From the NCBI GenBank assembly GCA_037179385.1, contig CM074179.1:30014046-30078045 (forward strand): DNA of 64,000 nt, given 5' to 3'. Source of the DNA: Holothuria scabra (Eukaryota > Echinodermata > Holothuroidea > Aspidochirotida > Holothuriidae). This document shows positions 58,881-64,000 of the stretch, piece by piece. The position numbers and the translations under genes are program-made. The notes under the pieces were generated by a model. That model was not told the DNA's origin. It saw nothing but the letters and a program-made list of their open reading frames with translations, and searched no databases. Numbering within the stretch: position 1 is the first letter of the stretch; every line of letters starts with the position of its first letter.

Positions 58881-59142
58881 AGGATTGTCCATGTCTGTAA
58901 CGCTTTCAGTCTTGATCCTTGTAATTTCACCATGTTTCACTGTCATGTTGTCTATAAAAGGAATGAAAGCTTCTAGAACTGCTTGCCAATTATTTTCTTC
59001 AATGTTTGAAGTTGTTTTCAGGAGTTCAACTCTTGTTGTGACCATCTCGTCATTTGTCACAAGTAGACGAACATCAGTCTCGTCTTCAGTGTAGGCAATG
59101 ATCTGTTTTGTGATATCCTCTGCATGTCGTTCGGTTTTCTGT

Positions 59143-59174
<32 letters not shown>

Positions 59175-60970
59175 GTAAAGTCAGAAATGAGGATCTACGT
59201 CAGAAATTGAGTACAACTGTCTTCCTTGGGATATTATATCAATTATCAAAGACAGTTGGTTTAAACCTTTGTTAACCAAACAACTTGCGAATCGAGCATT
59301 TGGAGGGGCCGTATGGAATAGTATCAATTGCCAAAAGCAAGTCTCAGTCATGACAGCATAAGCAAGCATGAGGGAAGTGAATTGGTCTGCTTGTTGAAGT
59401 AAACAGTGTACATGCTCGCTGATGGCAGAAAGCAGAGGATTGCAAAGGAGTCATTAAATACTGTTTGTTAACTTGGAGTATGGTACCCCTGATGTGTCTG
59501 ATGAAAATGAAACATTTAATGAGAGAATGTACGTGGACAAGCACTAATACCTTGATGGTTGTTCTACTTGTAGAAGAAAGTTGACTTTCCCCCTTGTAGT
59601 TTTGCACCACAACATTTTGTATGGAGACAAAATCTCCAGCCTGTATCTGGGCTCCTGACTGATTTCTCCATAAGGCCACTTTGACTTTGGCTTCTCGGTC
59701 TTCCAAAAGGATTGTTCGAACTGGCGCTGGTTCCCCACGAACATATACCTGTCTTGACTTTAGAAGAAAATAAGGAGTGAAGTGTTATATTATATTTTCA
59801 GATTTCTTTTTGTTTTTAATTCCTTACAGTTAAGGTGGGAACTTAGCTAGGTAGGCAGGGGACGCTATATTTAGCACAACTTTGTGTTCACTGATAGAAA
59901 TGTTGATCCACGGTCTGTTCTGAGCCCTAGATACTGTATTGATCGAACTTTACTGCTTTCTGGGTCGCTCTTCTTGGTAAACTTTTGAATGGAAGCTTCT
60001 CAAATGTATCTGAAGCAGCTTTACATTTGGTTTACACGGTGTTTGGCCTTCTTATCTTTACTGTCATCTAGAGGAATCTGGAACATTTATTTCTTTAACA
60101 TGTACAGTATGAAATTGCTAAGGTACTGGATCACGATGACATGTGCAAGTACAGGTAGGATTTGATACTACACAAGAAATATCGCGTTTTATACGAAGCA
60201 AAGCTGATAGACGTACACACAAAGTGAAGGTGATTATTACTGTATGCCATGTAGAAGGATGTCGGAAGGACAACAGAGAGTTGAAGATACCATAAAATGA
60301 GGAAAGGTGGCCAAAAATATTTGATCCATACTACAAAACATTGAATAACATAACCTGACAATGCTGAAGCAACCCATTGTATGGAAGTCACTTTACTGGT
60401 GAGACAAGGAACATTTGCAGTTACATTGTATTGACCAAGATATTACGGGTTGCAAGATGTGTGACAACAAATTTCTTTTTCATCTGATATCCTCTTTAAA
60501 GTACCATTGGAAAATTCCTATAGGTAATGCAAGTGTGATGCAGACTGCACTTCAGTACACATAGAGGCTAGAGTTCCTATTTTTATCAGAACTTACCTGT
60601 GCGATGACACCACTGACTGAAGTCAATGTTTTGACTGGTGATGCATGTACTTCCTTTATTGGTACTGGTGGAGGATTTGGTGGCCGTACAGGTGATACTG
60701 CCTGGCACAAAATGTTTTTTGGTACTTGAAGGTGGCTACTTATGAAGATCTGGGACCGTGAAATTATTGCTATCGTCTTGTATTTCTGATCATATAATTT
60801 CTTATGATAATGGTCGCACCGTTGGTTATGTTGTTAAGTTTGGAAGGTTCATATAAAGTTGCTTTTAGGTGACCAGTCGAGTCACACAGTGCCGAATATA
60901 TCATTTCTTTGTCAGTAGTTCCTCTTTTGTAATATATTCGGTCACTTCTTGTTGCAAGCACAACTTTTAA
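58878..60970 (-). pseudogene. OB-fold-like mobile-element gene, at least three exons, frameshifted
   Basis: On the minus strand the exons are 60970-60597 (truncated 5' by a LINE fragment; frameshift near 60780), 59757-59551 and 59138-58878 (stop TAA). Splice sites are CAG|GTAAGT, TCTAAAG|TCA, AAG|GTATTA and CAACAG|AAA, all phase 0. The first exon has SDRIYYKRGTTDKEMIYSAL and STGHLKATLY; the second has VRGEPAPVRTILLEDREAKV and WRNQSGAQIQAGDFVSIQNV. These look like two OB-type beta-barrels of nucleic-acid-binding proteins. The family is unidentified. Confidence 0.6.
59146..59175. repeat. T-run of about 27
   Basis: This homopolymer lies just upstream (minus strand) of the last exon of the OB-fold-like gene. 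It may be the A-tail of a retroposed insertion. Confidence 0.9.
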
Positions 60971-61250
60971 AGCTACGGTTGGAACTGGGGGAATGGAGTC
61001 CCCAGAAAACGGAGGAATGATTTAGTCCTGACTAGGGCCCGCATCGGGCACACTAACCTTACCCACGCCTATTTACTACACAGAGATGAAAGACCATGCT
61101 GCATACCTTGTGACTGTGTTGTCACCGTCAGTCACATTATAATTGACTGCTATGAATACTCCCACATTCGCCAGAAATACTACACCGTACCCGATCTGAA
61201 AACCTTGTTTGAACAAACTGATTCTTCCCTTATTCTTGGCGAGAAGAGTA
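60965..61250 (+). pseudogene. I/Nimb-like LINE 3' tail fragment
   Basis: It matches 34545-34800: 'ggttggaactgg', 'gatttagtcctgactagggc', 'cataccttgtgactgtgttgtcaccgtc', 'ttgactgctatgaatactcccacattcgcc'. It is a third copy of this family's Cys/His tail. It starts exactly where the OB-fold-like exon is cut. Confidence 0.85.
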
Positions 61251-61564
61251 GGTAAGTTATTCACCTGAAGTCTTTCACAGTTCCCCGAAAATTCCTCCCC
61301 AGCTCACGTTTTCTTTGATCAATTACGACCCTGCTGAATCCCGGAAGTTTCTTTGGTTTAATAGGTACGACACCACTTTAGGTGCGCAGCGACATTTCAC
61401 AGTCTGTGTTAGTAACAAAGTAACAGTGCCGTTCATAAACGGCAATATTTTTCATGTATTCCCCAAACTCCTAAAGAAGGTAGGGTACTAATTTAGAATT
61501 AGAGCCCGGAAGTGATTGCATTTACTTCTGTAGCCGACATTCTAAAAGAAGGCGCTATTTGTGA

Positions 61565-62190
61565 TGGGGTACAAAGATATTATAAACGTAGATACCAAAC
61601 TCCTCTCCCTAAACTGTAAGACGCGCTGACTCCTCACGGAGGCTCAATCGTAGGGCGGAAGTGTTCATTTGGCATGCGCATTCTATTCGGTGATCTACGC
61701 GCACAACTATGTAGGCGTTACCGGACAAATTACATTGTGACGGAATGTCAGCTTGCGTGCATTTTCAAAACGAGTTCTGTACGCGGACAATGCATTTCTC
61801 CGTGTGAAGTCCTGAGTAAGCGCGTACGAATGCAAATGTGTGCACGGATGTGCGCTTGAAACTGACCAATCAGGAAGCAAATGAACTTTAAACCAGTCGT
61901 TGTGCGTTAATGTTCAAATGCTCTTAAGAAAAAAGCCGGAGAAGAAGCCTAAAACTGTTTCATGTTAATGAAATTTATTGAAGAGCGGTGTTTGCAAGAT
62001 TTGCAATCTTTTAAAATCACACCTTTTTATACTACCGGAAGATATCAAATAACTGTTAGCATTCAAAACGACTTCGTTCTTTTTCCGAGCACTTCCGCCC
62101 CTCCGAATCGGCCTCCGTGAGGAGTCACTGCGCCATTTTAAGTTTGGGATCTATGTTTATAATATCTTTGATAGGGTAGGCATTTAAAAT
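61565..62190. mobile_element. Foldback element with about 100-bp inverted repeats
   Basis: 61570-61655 and 62095-62175 are inverted copies: 'AAAGATATTATAAAC-TAGAT-CCAAACT', 'CTGACTCCTCACGGAGGC' and 'GGGCGGAAGTG' recur as complements. About 430 bp lies between. There is no coding content, and the target duplication is not clear. Confidence 0.8.
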
Positions 62191-62212
62191 GAGGCTTGGA
62201 TTATTTTGGAGT

Positions 62213-62281
62213 ATCGAAAAGAGTTGTAGTTGTTTATTTGAAAACTTAAAAGAGTTGGAGTTGTTTATTTGAAAACTTAAT
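62213..62281. repeat. About 34-bp tandem duplication
   Basis: Two tandem copies of 'agagttg-agttgtttatttgaaaacttaa'. Confidence 0.85.
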
Positions 62282-63900
62282 GTCGGCGACCGCGCTGACT
62301 TAATGGCTTTACGGCGGAAGGCCTACCTGAAGAAGAACCTGAAATTGAAAAGACAGAGAGTAAGCAACGCAAGGAATCGAAGTCGAGACATGAACATGTA
62401 GAAACAGAAACATACACCAATTATAAAACAAAATACAGTCATAGACCAGTCGACCACGACAGCCAATGCGTGTGGAAGTCGTTTTAATTTAGTAAAACAT
62501 GCGGTAAACACCATCCACTCTAAGTATTCATTTTTATAACTATTCACTTCCCTATAAATATTGACAACAGAAATTTCTACAAAACATGAATAAACATTTA
62601 CAATCACACAGTTAAAATGACGCAATGTCACCCCGTGCCCATAACCACGCGAATAAAAGAAGAAAGAGATTGAACAGGTGTTCAGTCACTCAAATAAAAG
62701 GTTGACCTATAATTAAACAAGAAGTAACAAACACCAAGGATTTAACGAAGTCAATAAACTATTAGAGGAAAAGATAAGATGAGGGTGTATATCCTGCTCA
62801 CACGTGACACAACTTACAGTCAAAATTTCTGAGACTAGTAAAAGAAGTGTTTCCAACAAACTATCCCAACAAAAAGGTCGGGAAACAAATGAATTATGAC
62901 TATTTAGTGGATAATATCTTAAAGGACAAGGAAACAGCAATTTCTTAGTTGCAGTAAAAAAGGTCCAGCACAGCTGTCCACAATGCAGTATCAGAGGGAA
63001 AGATATGGTACTCCAACCCGTCACTCGAACTAACGCTACCAGTGATAGTTTCCGGTGGGTACTATTTACCACACGGATGGGCTATGTGGGTGGATGCAAC
63101 CTCAATTGGCAAGATGCTGGATGACATAAAATGAATATTTATTCTTCTTTTATTCGGGTGGTCGTATTTGATTGTACTAATTTCTTCTTTGTTATCTTCA
63201 TTTAGTTTGCCTAATTGCTTTGATCATCAGTTCGTCATTGACCGTTTTGATTTCTATTCTTAGATCATTTTTATCTATCTTTGTACTTAAACTACGGTTT
63301 CACTTAATTTCTGCGACGAGATCCGACTATTTCCTTTACGCCGGGTTATTTGTACAGATAGAGATGCCGTAATCGTGGGGAAAATCCGCACCAGTCTCCG
63401 CAGTCCATCCGGAAACATGCCTGGTTTGAGAAGAGTAATTTATCTATCGGCGAGGTTCTGAAGTTGACATCTTGCTGGACCAGGAATGTTTCCGAAGACA
63501 CGATGGAACATGAAATGAACATATCGTCAGCAACTTGCGTAGACCGGTGCAGCTTCGCGAGAGAAGTATGCGAGGAGAAAATAAAAGCAGTACCCCCATT
63601 GGAGGACCTGGAATTCATGTGGAAATTGATGAGGCCAAATTTGGGAAGAGAAAGTACCACCGGGGCGAGATGCAACAGGGCCATCGGCGGTAGAGAAATC
63701 AACGACCGTTGCAGAATCTTCATGGAACCTGTATCATCTCGAGACGAAGGAACACTCCTGGCCCATCATTCATAGTGATTGCTGGAAGTCCCACTCCAAG
63801 CTCAAAGATATGGGGTACACGCACCTCACCGTCAACCACTCTGTGGAGTTTACCAAATCCCGAAACAGGTGTGCACAACTCTCTCACAAGTTGCATCGTA
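62282..63900. other. No recognised gene
   Basis: Several short frames (62323-62631 -, 62713-63072 -, 63464-63775 +) show no known motif. The last has several Cys and a plausible composition (CVDRCSFAREVCEEKI) but no family is recognised. Confidence 0.35.
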
Positions 63901-64000
63901 ATGATACCTTATTATCCCTTAACACTAACCTTGCTCCCTTACCCGATAAACCTATCCCAGTCCCCTAACCCGATCCCTTAACCCTACCCCCTAACCCTAA
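63901..64000. repeat. Degenerate CCCTAA repeats
   Basis: Variants of 'ccctaaccc', 'cccttaaccct' and 'cccgatccctt' fill the last 100 bases and reach the end of the window, finishing 'ccctaaccctaa'. The motif is the animal telomere repeat but imperfect. It may be interstitial, subtelomeric or a plain satellite. Confidence 0.7.

Noticed and set aside
62323..63775. Host genes near the right end
   Set aside because: Short frames without recognisable domains or splice-supported continuation.
1..64000. CRISPR arrays, bacterial operons or rRNA genes
   Set aside because: No regularly spaced direct repeats with unique spacers, no bacterial gene organisation and no rRNA core sequences seen.

Overview
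The window is eukaryotic, AT-rich and intron-bearing. It is dominated by transposable elements and shows no recognisable single-copy host gene. The mix of elements (I/Nimb-like, Tx1-like and CR1/L2-like LINEs, hAT and piggyBac-type miniature elements, a MULE, and arrays containing the AGGTCAAAGGTCA motif) together with short GGCCTA-rich patches suggests a marine invertebrate deuterostome, most likely an echinoderm. That assignment is inference.

The centrepiece is one mobile element at 7856-24133 (16,278 bp). Its ends are 33-bp perfect terminal inverted repeats (34 bp counting one adjacent matching base), flanked by a 7-bp direct repeat, GTGTACC. The sequence outside the left end (7747-7855) and outside the right end (24134-24470) are consecutive parts of one Tx1-type LINE 5' region. 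They can be aligned to another copy at 41870-42262, so the insertion site can be reconstructed. Inside are two multi-exon genes transcribed toward each other. On the + strand is a PHD-finger protein (8179-11973). On the - strand is an 884-residue transposase (15255-21891) whose five coding exons join in frame with consensus splice sites. Its catalytic core is of the P-element type, but its N-terminus is not a THAP domain: it carries the Cys/His pattern of the N-terminal region of RAG1. A RAG1-N-like/P-element transposase facing a PHD-finger gene inside one set of TIRs resembles the layout of RAG1/RAG2 and ProtoRAG. A decayed second copy of the PHD-companion gene lies outside the element at 3998-5158 and is itself split by a hAT insertion.

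Region by region: 1-7.7 kb holds tRNA-derived repeats, small MITEs, the decayed companion gene and a LINE RNase H relic. 7.75-24.5 kb is the split Tx1 LINE with the 16-kb element inside it, which in turn contains three miniature elements. 24.5-35 kb holds degraded retrotransposon pieces (BEL/Pao-like, I-like, Tx1, CR1) and a 143-148 bp tandem array carrying direct-repeat nuclear-receptor motifs; the best preserved LINE, with RT and RNase H, is at 32.4-34.9 kb. 35.8-43.7 kb holds more such arrays, MITEs and a CR1/L2 reverse transcriptase on the - strand. 45.6-51.2 kb holds a decayed MULE, a decayed small TE-associated domain, and head-to-head Tx1 pieces. 52.6-64 kb holds a Tx1 3' end, an inverted copy of the (TG)n plus motif array, a gag relic with a primer-binding site, a decayed OB-fold-like gene, an inverted-repeat element, and telomere-like CCCTAA repeats at the very end.

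Functionally, only the 16-kb element looks capable of coding for activity: its transposase frame is intact. Its PHD companion has one frameshift about 50 codons before the end.
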